Source: Hymenobacter guriensis (GTDB taxonomy: Bacteria > Bacteroidota > Bacteroidia > Cytophagales > Hymenobacteraceae). Taken from it: a DNA stretch of 64,000 bases. Each line of letters starts with the position of its first letter. Within the stretch, counting starts at the first letter, position 1. Position numbers and translations under genes: made by a program. Below the pieces are notes generated by a model. The model was not told the DNA's origin. It searched no databases and was given only the letters and a program-made list of their open reading frames with translations. Positions 40,755 through 49,261 of this stretch are shown here, one piece after another. The stretch spans positions 310,001 to 374,000 of the forward strand of contig NZ_JADWYK010000002.1 in NCBI RefSeq assembly GCF_015773195.1. The letters run 5' to 3'.

Positions 40755-43544
40755 GTGCAACTTTTTACCCGTTTGTGTCTGCTTCTGTGCAGCCTATTCC
40801 TGTTGTGTGCGTCACAAACCCACGCGCAAGCAACGACTGCCAGCATCAAGGGCACAATTTCATCGGATAAGAATACACCGCTAGCTGGCGTTACCGTTGC
40901 CGCTATTCACTTGCCTACCGGCATCCGGCGTACGGCAGCGAGCGACAGCAGTGGCGGGTTTGCAATAGATGCGCTGCTAGTAGGCGGCCCGTATACCCTA
41001 CAGGTAGCGCAACCTGGTTTCAGGCCTGTGCTGGTCACCAATGTATTTTTGGTTGCTGGCAAAGAGGCCGCCTTTACCTTTACTCTGAGTACGGAGGTAG
41101 TAGCGGTAGGTACCCGCCGCTCCGACCGCACCGCGCTGGAATCAGCTGTGCCCATTGATATTATCGATATGCGTACTTTATCGGCTACGGTTCCGCAGAC
41201 GGACATGACGCAGATTCTCCAGTACGCGGTTCCCTCCTTTAACTCTACCCGTCAAACCTCTGCTGGTGGTTCGGATCATGTGGACCCGGCGTCGTTGCGA
41301 GGCTTGGGCACGGACCAGATGCTGGTGCTGGTAAACGGCAAGCGTCGCCACACCACGGCTCTCATTAATTTATTCGGCAACCGTGGCGTAGGCAACGTGG
41401 GCACCGATTTGAATACCATTGCTGCCAATGCCGTAGACCGGGTAGAAATCCTGCGCGATGGTGCTGCCGCCCAGTATGGCTCTGATGCCATTGCGGGCGT
41501 AATGAACATCAATCTGAAAGCGGACAACAAAGGCGGCAACGTACTGGTGGGCACCGGCGTTACGACGCAGGGCGACGGGCTAACGGTGCTGGCCAGCGTG
41601 AATAAGGGGTTTAAGTTGGGCCCGAAAGGCTTTCTTAACCTGACGCTGGATGCCGACCACCGCGGCTCCACTACCCGCGACTATTCCCGGGACCTGGCGT
41701 CGCGCCCGGTTTTCTCCTTTGACCGAGCGGAGGAAGAAGCCGCGTTAGCTGCGAGCGGCAAAACGTACGCCGACTTTGAGCAGCGTAACGGCGACGCGCG
41801 CATCGACAACTACCGGGGCATATTCAATGCCCTCGTGGCCGCCACGGATAAAGTCCGGCTGTACTCCTTTGGCGGCTACAACTACCGCCGGGGCAATGCC
41901 GCCGCGCCATGGGTGCTGCCCGCCACGCAGTCATTTGATATCATCGAATCCATCTTTCCGTACGGCTACCAACCCAATATCAATACCCGGATTCATGATG
42001 CTTCAGCGGCCGTAGGAGCCGTTATCGGCCTAGGCCCCTGGAGCCTGGATGTGAGTAATATTGCGGGCTACAACCAGATGCGCTACAACGTCAGCAACAC
42101 ACTGAACGCTTCTATTGGCCCAAGCTCGCCCACAACGTTTGAAGCTGGTGGCTTCCAGTTCTTGCAGAATGTGGCCAACGCGACCATAAGCCGTCTGTTT
42201 CCCAAAGTACTGGCGGGTACGAACGTGGCCTTCGGCGCAGAGTACCGCAATGACCGGTACCAAATCGTTGAGGCCGATCAGACCTCATGGGGAGAATTTG
42301 ACGCGGGCGAAATTGGTGCCGAAGGCGGCTCGCAAGGCTTTCTAGGGTTTGCTCCAGCTTCGGCCGTTACCGGCAACCGCAGCAACATAGGTGGGTTCAT
42401 TGATATTGAAGCCGACGTAACCAAAAAATGGTCGGTAAGCACGGCCTTGCGCTTCGAGAACTACAGTGACTTTGGCTCCGCATTTATTTATAAAGTCACT
42501 TCGCGGTTTCAGGTAGTTAAGCCCTTGGCGGTGCGCGGGGCTTTCAACACGGGCTTCCGGGCGCCTTCCCTCCAACAGGTACTTTACCGGCAACTCTCGC
42601 TGGAGTCTACGGCTTCAGGAGTGCGCTATTCCGGCATTTTCAACAACCAGGATGAAGTAACTCAGGCTGCAGGCATTCCGGCACTCGGCCCCGAAAAATC
42701 CCTCAGCTTCAGCGGAGGCCTGGTGTTAACGCCGTTGCCCAACTTCAGCTTCACGGCCGATGCTTATCGTATCGATATCAATGACCGGATTATTCTTTCG
42801 GGCTTGTTTGGGCCGGGCATCAACCAGAACCTGGATGCCGCTTTGTTCCGCTACAGTATTGACCGGGCCCAGTTCTTCACCAACTCTTTGGATACCCGCA
42901 CCATGGGCCTGGATCTGGTGGCTAGTTATCAGCACGAGTTGGGCCGGGGTTCGTTTACGGCCACCGCAGCGGCCAACTTCAACCGCACCACCATCCAGGG
43001 CCTGAACGTACCCGCGAACTTTCAGTCCCTGGAAACCGACGACAACCCCAATACCAACTACATCGACCCCCGCCAGCTTTCGCTGATTGAAACCGGTAAC
43101 CCTAAAAGCAAAATCCTGCTTAACCTGGGCTACGAGCTCGGCAAGTTCTCGGGGGTGGTGCGCAATACCTACTTTGGCAAAGTAGAATACTACGATACCC
43201 AAACCGACCCGACAAACGACTTCGGGAGCTATTTCCTGAGCTTTGCGCCTCGTACTGTTACCGATCTGCTCATTGGCTATAAACCAACCAAATCGTTGAG
43301 CCTCACCGCGGGCGTTAACAACGTGCTGAACGTATTCCCTAACACAGTTTCGGAAGCAGCCCGCAATGGGCGCCCCCCGGGCGGCTTTGCTACGGAAGAA
43401 TTGTTCAACGCCTACTATCAGGGCCGCTTCGGCAAGCCATCCAACTTACCCGAAAACCGCGACATTTTCCCCTACAACCCTGTTCAAATGGGATTCAACG
43501 GTACGTTTGTGTACTTGAAAGCTGTGTACAGCCTTGGACTGTAA
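40755..43544 (+). CDS. TonB-dependent outer-membrane receptor
   Basis: It starts with GTG and a signal peptide ending SQTHAQ. A carboxypeptidase-regulatory-like domain (SIKGTISSDKNTPLAGVTVA) covers ~30-115, then the plug (SLRGLGTDQMLVLVNGKRRH, DRVEILRDGAAAQYGSDAIA) and a ~700-residue barrel ending in an aromatic/hydrophobic strand (VYLKAVYSLGL). No SusD partner follows, so it resembles siderophore or small-molecule receptors more than glycan importers. A secreted hydrolase-like gene follows by ~190 bp. Confidence 0.95.
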   Translation: MQLFTRLCLLLCSLFLLCASQTHAQATTASIKGTISSDKNTPLAGVTVAAIHLPTGIRRTAASDSSGGFAIDALLVGGPYTLQVAQPGFRPVLVTNVFLVAGKEAAFTFTLSTEVVAVGTRRSDRTALESAVPIDIIDMRTLSATVPQTDMTQILQYAVPSFNSTRQTSAGGSDHVDPASLRGLGTDQMLVLVNGKRRHTTALINLFGNRGVGNVGTDLNTIAANAVDRVEILRDGAAAQYGSDAIAGVMNINLKADNKGGNVLVGTGVTTQGDGLTVLASVNKGFKLGPKGFLNLTLDADHRGSTTRDYSRDLASRPVFSFDRAEEEAALAASGKTYADFEQRNGDARIDNYRGIFNALVAATDKVRLYSFGGYNYRRGNAAAPWVLPATQSFDIIESIFPYGYQPNINTRIHDASAAVGAVIGLGPWSLDVSNIAGYNQMRYNVSNTLNASIGPSSPTTFEAGGFQFLQNVANATISRLFPKVLAGTNVAFGAEYRNDRYQIVEADQTSWGEFDAGEIGAEGGSQGFLGFAPASAVTGNRSNIGGFIDIEADVTKKWSVSTALRFENYSDFGSAFIYKVTSRFQVVKPLAVRGAFNTGFRAPSLQQVLYRQLSLESTASGVRYSGIFNNQDEVTQAAGIPALGPEKSLSFSGGLVLTPLPNFSFTADAYRIDINDRIILSGLFGPGINQNLDAALFRYSIDRAQFFTNSLDTRTMGLDLVASYQHELGRGSFTATAAANFNRTTIQGLNVPANFQSLETDDNPNTNYIDPRQLSLIETGNPKSKILLNLGYELGKFSGVVRNTYFGKVEYYDTQTDPTNDFGSYFLSFAPRTVTDLLIGYKPTKSLSLTAGVNNVLNVFPNTVSEAARNGRPPGGFATEELFNAYYQGRFGKPSNLPENRDIFPYNPVQMGFNGTFVYLKAVYSLGL

Positions 43545-43735
43545 CTTTCTAGTTTAGAGCCAGTATACTGGCCTTGGCTCCCGTATCAATAAGAAGAGGA
43601 CGGGCTGCTCAATAAGCTTGGCATAGCAGCCGGGTATACGGCAGCTAATTTCTGTGGCTGGTTTTTCGTTTTCCGGCACCGATCTTGTACGTGGCTTTCA
43701 ATCTTCTCCTCTGCACCTCTTTGCGTACGCTTTTT

Positions 43736-45133
43736 ATGATTTTTTTAAACCGCTGCCTGTACAGTTGGTGGCTGGTGCTTCTACTACTCCCCTTCGCCGG
43801 TCATGGGCAACCCCCTGCCGCTGGTGGCTTGGCAGGGCAATGGAAGGGTCCCCTCAAAATGCCGGGGGGTAGTCTGGAAATTATTATCAGTATCACAGAG
43901 CTGACGAGCGGCAAGCGGTTTGCTTTCCTGGATGTGCCGTTGCAAAAAGTCAACCGTATGCCCATGACCGTGGAAACGCGCGGCGATACGGTCATTATCT
44001 ACGCCGCTGAGGCCGACAGCCGGTTCACTGGCCGACTGCAGAAGAGTGGTAAAGCGCTGCTAGGCACCTGGCAGCAGCCCGGCTACAAAGCCTCAATGGA
44101 GCTGACGCTGGCTCCTCCTCCTGCCGCCGTAACAAAGAGCTTTAAGTTCCCACCACCCTACCGGGTAGAGGAGGTGGTGTTTACTAATACCCTCGCCAAT
44201 ATTCGTTTAGCGGGCACCCTTACCGTGCCGGCTGGTAAAGGTCCTTTTCCGGCAGTGCTGCTACTTTCGGATACCGGCCCCCAGGACCGCGATGGGACCC
44301 TGGAACAATATCGCATGTTTGGCCTTTTAGGCGACTACCTTACCCGGCGAGGTATTGCGGTGCTGCGTTACGATGACCGTGGCGTGGGCCAGTCGCAGGG
44401 AAGCACTGCGGCGGCCACTACCGCCGACTTAGTAAAGGATGCACAGGCCGGCCTTAACTTTCTGCGTACCCGCCCCGAAATTGAACTCACGCATATTGGC
44501 CTGATCGGACACGGAGAGGGCGGGAATGTGGCCTTAATGGCGGCCGCCGAGCCTCTGCCGCCTGCCTTCGTGGTACTATTGGCCGCATATGGCATTCCCG
44601 GCCAGGACGTACTGGTGCAGCAGCAAGCCAATATTATGCGCTCCGTGGGGATGGAAGCGGCGCAGATTGATGCCATGAACAAGCGGCAGCAGGCGATGAT
44701 GGAAATCATCACCCAAACGGCTGATAATACCCAAGCTCAGGCTATTGTAGCCAATATGCTCCGGCAAAGCAACACGGCCATAGATAATGCCACTGCGCTG
44801 GCTAGCGCTGCCGAGTTGACGACACCGTGGTACCGCTATTTTTTAAGCTTCAACCCACAGTCCGTTCTGCCTAAAGTCCGCTGCCCCGTTCTGGCCCTCA
44901 ATGGTACCAAAGACCTACAGGCCGCTCCGGAAACCAACCTGACCGCCCTGGAGAAAGGCCTAAAAGGCAACCGCGACGTTACGGCCCGCAAGCTACCCGG
45001 TGTAAATCACCTGTTTCAGGCCGACCAGGCGGAGTGGGCTATGGTAGAAGGAAAACTACAGCCTTCCTTTTCGCCGGTTGCACAAGAAACCATCCGCGAG
45101 TGGATTATAAAGCACGCCAAACTGGAGAAATAA
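43736..45133 (+). CDS. Secreted alpha/beta-hydrolase-fold protein lacking the nucleophile serine
   Basis: The ATG at 43736 gives MIFLNRCLYSWWLVLLLLPF with cleavage near FAGHGQ; the frame opens earlier at a TTG. An N-terminal beta-rich domain (~25-130) precedes the hydrolase fold. The elbow reads GLIGHGEGGNVALM, with Gly260 where GxSxG requires Ser. The likely acid (Asp393, NGTKDLQ) and His425 (GVNHLF) remain. Relatives with GHSEGG are S33/esterase-type enzymes. It may be inactive, use another residue, or act as a binding protein. It follows the TonB receptor gene. Confidence 0.85.
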   Translation: MIFLNRCLYSWWLVLLLLPFAGHGQPPAAGGLAGQWKGPLKMPGGSLEIIISITELTSGKRFAFLDVPLQKVNRMPMTVETRGDTVIIYAAEADSRFTGRLQKSGKALLGTWQQPGYKASMELTLAPPPAAVTKSFKFPPPYRVEEVVFTNTLANIRLAGTLTVPAGKGPFPAVLLLSDTGPQDRDGTLEQYRMFGLLGDYLTRRGIAVLRYDDRGVGQSQGSTAAATTADLVKDAQAGLNFLRTRPEIELTHIGLIGHGEGGNVALMAAAEPLPPAFVVLLAAYGIPGQDVLVQQQANIMRSVGMEAAQIDAMNKRQQAMMEIITQTADNTQAQAIVANMLRQSNTAIDNATALASAAELTTPWYRYFLSFNPQSVLPKVRCPVLALNGTKDLQAAPETNLTALEKGLKGNRDVTARKLPGVNHLFQADQAEWAMVEGKLQPSFSPVAQETIREWIIKHAKLEK

Positions 45134-45316
45134 CCCTGGCGCGGCCGGTTGAACCTCGGCAGGTGGCCTAAGCCCATATAGCTATTTCAGAAAAGGCTAA
45201 CCGGTTTTTGCTCACATGCTACCGTTCTAACGTCTTATCACGCTAAAAATCTTGCATTTCCTTTTCAGGGGAAGACTGTTCCAACCGATGGGTGGCAGCC
45301 CAAAGCCATAGACGGT

Positions 45317-46399
45317 TTACACAGCCTGGTATACTACGGCGTTGATGTTCATGCCTGCACCGACGGAGGCAAATACGACTACGTCGCCGGCCTCTATGTG
45401 CTGGTCGGGCAGTTGGTCCCGGAGCAGTAAGTCCAGCAGCGTGGGCAGGGTAGCTACCGAGGAGTTGCCCAGCCAGGAAATTGTCATAGGCATCACGCCA
45501 ACCGGAATGACGGGCAGGTTGTAGAGCGCATACAGGCGCTTGAGGATGGCCTCATCCATCTTGCCGTTGGCCTGGTGAATAAGCACCTTGCGCACCGCCG
45601 TAAGCGACACGCCCGCCTTCTCCAGACATGCCTGAATGGCTTGAGGCACGGTTTTGAGAGCGTACTCGTAAAGCTTGCGCCCGTCCATCTTCAGAAACAG
45701 GTCGCCGGCGGGATAGGTAGGGTTGTAGGATGCCCCCATACGCAACAGGTGCGCTTCCTGCGCGGTATCGGAGCGGGTGAGGTGAGCCAGGATGCCTACC
45801 GGCTCATTACTGGCGCGGGCTTCGAGCACCACGGCCCCGGCTCCGTCGGCATAGAGCATGCTGTCCCGGTCGTGGGGGTCGCACACCCGCGAGAGGGTTT
45901 CGGTGCCGATGACCAGGATGCGGCTGGCATCGCCGGACCGCAGAAAGTAATTGGCCTGAATAACACCCTGCAACCAGCCGGGGCAGCCAAACGGCAGGTC
46001 GTAAGCTACGGTGTAGGGGTTGCGGATACCCAGCCGGGCCTTGATGCGGGCGGCCAGCGTGGGCACCATGTCGGTGCGCCGGTTGTCGGCAGCCACGTCG
46101 CCAAAGTTATGGGCCACGATGATGTAGTCCAGCTCTTCGGGGTTGCCGTGCCAGGAAGTCAGCGCAGCCTGCGCGGCCAGGAAGCCCAGGTCTGAGGCCA
46201 GCAGGTCGTCGGTGGCGTAGCGCCGCTCCCCGATTTCCGTGATTTGCTCGAACTTGGACGTTATTTCGGCGCCGGGCTTATCGAGACGGGTGCCGGTGGC
46301 GTCGTAGAACGCGGTATCGACGAAGTGCTGGTTGGAGACGGTACGAGGCGGCAAATAGCTGCCCGTGGCCGTTATAACGGAATACCGATTCATGCTCAT
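45317..46399 (-). CDS. 3-oxoacyl-ACP synthase III-like (KAS III) enzyme
   Basis: The 360-residue thiolase-fold protein has catalytic Cys139 in DLPFGCPGWLQG, His in VLIHQANGKM and Asn in WLGNSSVAT, the FabH triad. Such enzymes condense an acyl-CoA starter with malonyl-ACP, or make beta-ketoacyl products in secondary metabolism. It does not sit in a fatty-acid synthesis cluster; a DUF4442 hotdog-type gene lies upstream on the same strand, which fits acyl-thioester chemistry. A second ATG at 46393 is equally possible. Confidence 0.9.
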   Translation of the reverse strand: MSMNRYSVITATGSYLPPRTVSNQHFVDTAFYDATGTRLDKPGAEITSKFEQITEIGERRYATDDLLASDLGFLAAQAALTSWHGNPEELDYIIVAHNFGDVAADNRRTDMVPTLAARIKARLGIRNPYTVAYDLPFGCPGWLQGVIQANYFLRSGDASRILVIGTETLSRVCDPHDRDSMLYADGAGAVVLEARASNEPVGILAHLTRSDTAQEAHLLRMGASYNPTYPAGDLFLKMDGRKLYEYALKTVPQAIQACLEKAGVSLTAVRKVLIHQANGKMDEAILKRLYALYNLPVIPVGVMPMTISWLGNSSVATLPTLLDLLLRDQLPDQHIEAGDVVVFASVGAGMNINAVVYQAV

Positions 46400-46563
46400 G
46401 GCGCGGGCGCAATGACGTAAGAGTTCAGGGTTGGGGGCGTTGGACGCGGGCCACCAGAGTAATGCTAACCGGGCTCAACAAGCGGTTCTTTCCCAGGATA
46501 GCCGATACCAAAGTGGTGCAAGGTCGCAAAATAAACGGCAAGCCCAACGGCTGCCGCCGTATG

Positions 46564-47049
46564 CTAGGCTTTTTTGGCCCGGAACGACCAAGTAATGCGG
46601 AAGGTGGCTACCACGTCGCCGGCCTCGTCGCGGCCGGTGCTGGTGCATACCACGGGGCGCCCTTCGCCCGTAGCCCGGCTTTCCCGAATTGCCTCGGCAA
46701 TAAGCCCGCCATCGGCGCAGTCGAAGGTGACGAGGCCCACGGCTTTTTTGGTGAACTCCGCCTGCAGGCCCACTACCAGCATTGAAACCGAACCGGCTGC
46801 CGCCTGGATGTGCTGCATTGCCAGCACTCCGCTGGCCATTTCGGCCGCCATGCTCAGGCAGGCAAAGTAAATGCTGCGAAATGGATTTTTGGTGAGGTAC
46901 TTAAACGGCACCGTCACGGCCGCTTTCTCTGCCGTGAGGGACACCACACGCAGCCCCGCCAGGTAGGCCATGGGCAGACTTTTGAGCATGAAAACTCGCA
47001 GCTTGGCGGGGTTTAGAATGGTTTGGCGGAAGGCAGCAGCTTTGTCCAT
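46564..47049 (-). CDS. DUF4442 (hotdog-fold, thioesterase-like) protein
   Basis: The ATG at 47049 (MDKAAAFRQTILNPAKLRVF) gives 161 residues. The pattern LTAEKAAVTVPFKYLTKNPF, IYFACLSMAAEMASGVLAM and the strand VVATFRITWSFRAKKA fit DUF4442, a hotdog family related to acyl-CoA thioesterases. No defined catalytic Asp is identified. It precedes the KAS III gene by 164 bp on the same strand; the gap has no other gene. Confidence 0.85.
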   Translation of the reverse strand: MDKAAAFRQTILNPAKLRVFMLKSLPMAYLAGLRVVSLTAEKAAVTVPFKYLTKNPFRSIYFACLSMAAEMASGVLAMQHIQAAAGSVSMLVVGLQAEFTKKAVGLVTFDCADGGLIAEAIRESRATGEGRPVVCTSTGRDEAGDVVATFRITWSFRAKKA

Positions 47050-47116
47050 AGAAAAGCAAAGTACGAAAAGTTCGGCATGCCGACTATTATTCAACCGGGC
47101 CGTCCACGCCAGACGC

Positions 47117-47155
47117 GGCAACGGCGCCAGCTAGCGGGTAGCTGGCGCCGTTGCC
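47117..47155. repeat. 17-bp perfect hairpin between DUF4442 and DUF3857 genes
   Basis: GGCAACGGCGCCAGCTA (47117-47133) pairs with TAGCTGGCGCCGTTGCC (47139-47155), 5-nt loop, no T tract on either side. It is likely a transcript-end hairpin for the three-gene operon ending at 47184. Confidence 0.7.
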
Positions 47156-47183
47156 GGGCGGTTCTTCGGGTGAGGGGATTCTT

Positions 47184-49175
47184 CTAGCTTTTCTTTTCCA
47201 GCACCAGCACTACCTTATTGAAGTTGGCGGCGGCATTGATGACGTTACGGTAGGCCTCGAAGTCCTTTTTGGGCCAGCGAATCTGGTCATACACTTCGTC
47301 GATGGTGACGGTGACCTGCTGGCCTTGCTGCTGGTAACCCGAGCGGAAGTAGTAAACAGGTGCCTTCGCGTCGGAGCCGGCCTGCACGTCGGCCTTCAGG
47401 TCCTGGAGGTTGCGCACCTGGTAGCCGGCGGGCAGCTCGAAGGTGATGACGCGGTGGTAGCTGCGGTTGAAGTCGTTTTCCACGTCGAACTGCCGCTCCT
47501 CGGTCTGGTAGAGCTCCGACTGCGGCCCGATTAGCTCCCCGATGCGGAACAGGTAGCGCGGCCCCGCCCGGTCCAGCAGCGCCCCCGATTCTACGGTGGC
47601 ATCCACGATGAACGGCTTGCTCAGGGGGCTAAGGCCCCGCTCCCCGTTGGTTACTTTCAGGCTCTTGAAGGTGGCGTCCTTCACGTTAGCCTTCACCAGC
47701 TCCTGCATGGCCTCAGTACGCTTGTCCTCGGGAATGAAGGCATAGTAGGGCTGGATAGCCTGCGCATTGTAGCCCCCGAATACCTGACGAATATCAACGG
47801 TAGTTTTGTCCAGAGCCGGCGCAAACTTCACTTTCACGTCCAGGTCGTTGCTGCTCTGGGCGGCCGTGAGAGTGGGAATAGCCCGCACCTTACCAACTGC
47901 CGAAGTGGTGCTGCCTAGCTTCACAGTGCGGATGAACAGGCCCTGGTTGGCCGTCCACTCGGCCGGAATCATGCCGTAGCGGTAGTCGGGACGGGCGGGC
48001 GCCAGCCACTGCTTGGGGCCAGGAAAGTAGAAGATGGCGTTGTCGAGGTAGTTCCAGGTGTCGAAGGTTTCGTCGAATACCGCCTGGTCGCGGCCCGTGG
48101 TAAAGCCCAGCTCGTGCTCTACGCCCAGCCGCGTGAACAAAGCGGCAAACAGCTTAGTGAACACGCTTTCGGAGGCGTTGCGGGTGGAAATCGACTGGGC
48201 CACACTCCCATCGGCGCTGGGGTCGAGGTTGAAGTTGCCCTTCACATATTGCTCCACGGCCTGAATTTTGGCTTCGGGCGTGGCCCCGGCCGGCACGCTG
48301 ACTTGCTTGAGCAGCTTATCCACGGCTTTGTTGTCGTCCTTGGATAGCGAGTAGATGTTCTCGTAGAGGTACTGGCTGGCGTCGGTCCAGGTGAAGAGGC
48401 GGGCATTTCCGCGGGCTTGGTTGTAGGCCAGCTTGTACTCCACCCGCATCTGCTCGGCCTGCACGTTGGCAAAAGCCTCCTCGCGCACGGGTGCTACCTT
48501 ATCCAGGTGCAGGCGCGTCACGCGCTTGCCCTGTACCACCGTGTCGCGCTCAGCCTTGGGCCCGTGGTAGATGCGCACGTCGAAGCGCAGGGCCTCGGGC
48601 GTAATCAGCTCGAAGGTGACGTCGCGGGCGGGCGTTTCGCTCTGGAGGTAGTCGCGGCCGTAGAGGCGCATGGGGCGCGAACGGGTGTAGACGTACTCAA
48701 TCTCGCTGCCCTTTTCCACGCCTTCCACCGCGAAGATCTTGTAGCGCCGGTCGCCGTCGTCGTCCTGTAGCTCCTTGATGTTGCTTTGGTTTACTTCCAC
48801 CATCTCCCCGCGCGGACTGATGGTGCGGGCCTTGATGGAAAGCAGCTGGCCGCCATCCTGCACCGGAATATAGATTTTGTTGAACCGCTCAATGGCGTCG
48901 GCGGAGTTCACGCGCACAATGCGGTGCTCGGTGCTGTAGATCTGGAGGTTTTCTCCTTTCTCATCAAACAGGTACTCATGAGCCGTAAAGTCGCGCACCA
49001 CCACGGCGGGCAGTTGGGCATCGGCGGCGGAAATGGGCAGGCGGGCGCGCTTAGCCTGCCAGGTATAGGCGCCGTGGCGAAGGTTGGCGGGAATGGATTG
49101 GGCCAGTAGTAGCGGCCCCGTCAGCAAAAAGATAGATAGCACGGCCAACAAACGGGCCCACACACTGAATTTCAT
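47184..49175 (-). CDS. Secreted DUF3857/transglutaminase-like protein without catalytic triad
   Basis: The ATG at 49175 gives a signal peptide (KFSVWARLLAVLSIFLLTGP ... LLLAQ). DUF3857 spans the first ~270 residues (YSTEHRIVRVNSADAIERFN ...), followed by a transglutaminase-like region and a C-terminal domain. Where the paralogue upstream has GDCKDMA, DNHMIA and FLDATG, this protein reads RNASESVFTK, WNYLDNAI and FYFPGPK, so Cys, His and Asp appear lost. It is third in the operon; its likely role is non-catalytic, perhaps partner binding in the periplasm. Confidence 0.85.
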   Translation of the reverse strand: MKFSVWARLLAVLSIFLLTGPLLLAQSIPANLRHGAYTWQAKRARLPISAADAQLPAVVVRDFTAHEYLFDEKGENLQIYSTEHRIVRVNSADAIERFNKIYIPVQDGGQLLSIKARTISPRGEMVEVNQSNIKELQDDDGDRRYKIFAVEGVEKGSEIEYVYTRSRPMRLYGRDYLQSETPARDVTFELITPEALRFDVRIYHGPKAERDTVVQGKRVTRLHLDKVAPVREEAFANVQAEQMRVEYKLAYNQARGNARLFTWTDASQYLYENIYSLSKDDNKAVDKLLKQVSVPAGATPEAKIQAVEQYVKGNFNLDPSADGSVAQSISTRNASESVFTKLFAALFTRLGVEHELGFTTGRDQAVFDETFDTWNYLDNAIFYFPGPKQWLAPARPDYRYGMIPAEWTANQGLFIRTVKLGSTTSAVGKVRAIPTLTAAQSSNDLDVKVKFAPALDKTTVDIRQVFGGYNAQAIQPYYAFIPEDKRTEAMQELVKANVKDATFKSLKVTNGERGLSPLSKPFIVDATVESGALLDRAGPRYLFRIGELIGPQSELYQTEERQFDVENDFNRSYHRVITFELPAGYQVRNLQDLKADVQAGSDAKAPVYYFRSGYQQQGQQVTVTIDEVYDQIRWPKKDFEAYRNVINAAANFNKVVLVLEKKS

Positions 49176-49261
49176 GCAGAAATAGGTAAACAGAAAGGAA
49201 AAGAACGGAGGAACTATGCTTGGTATGACTACCAAGAAAAAGAATCGATAAACGAGAACGA

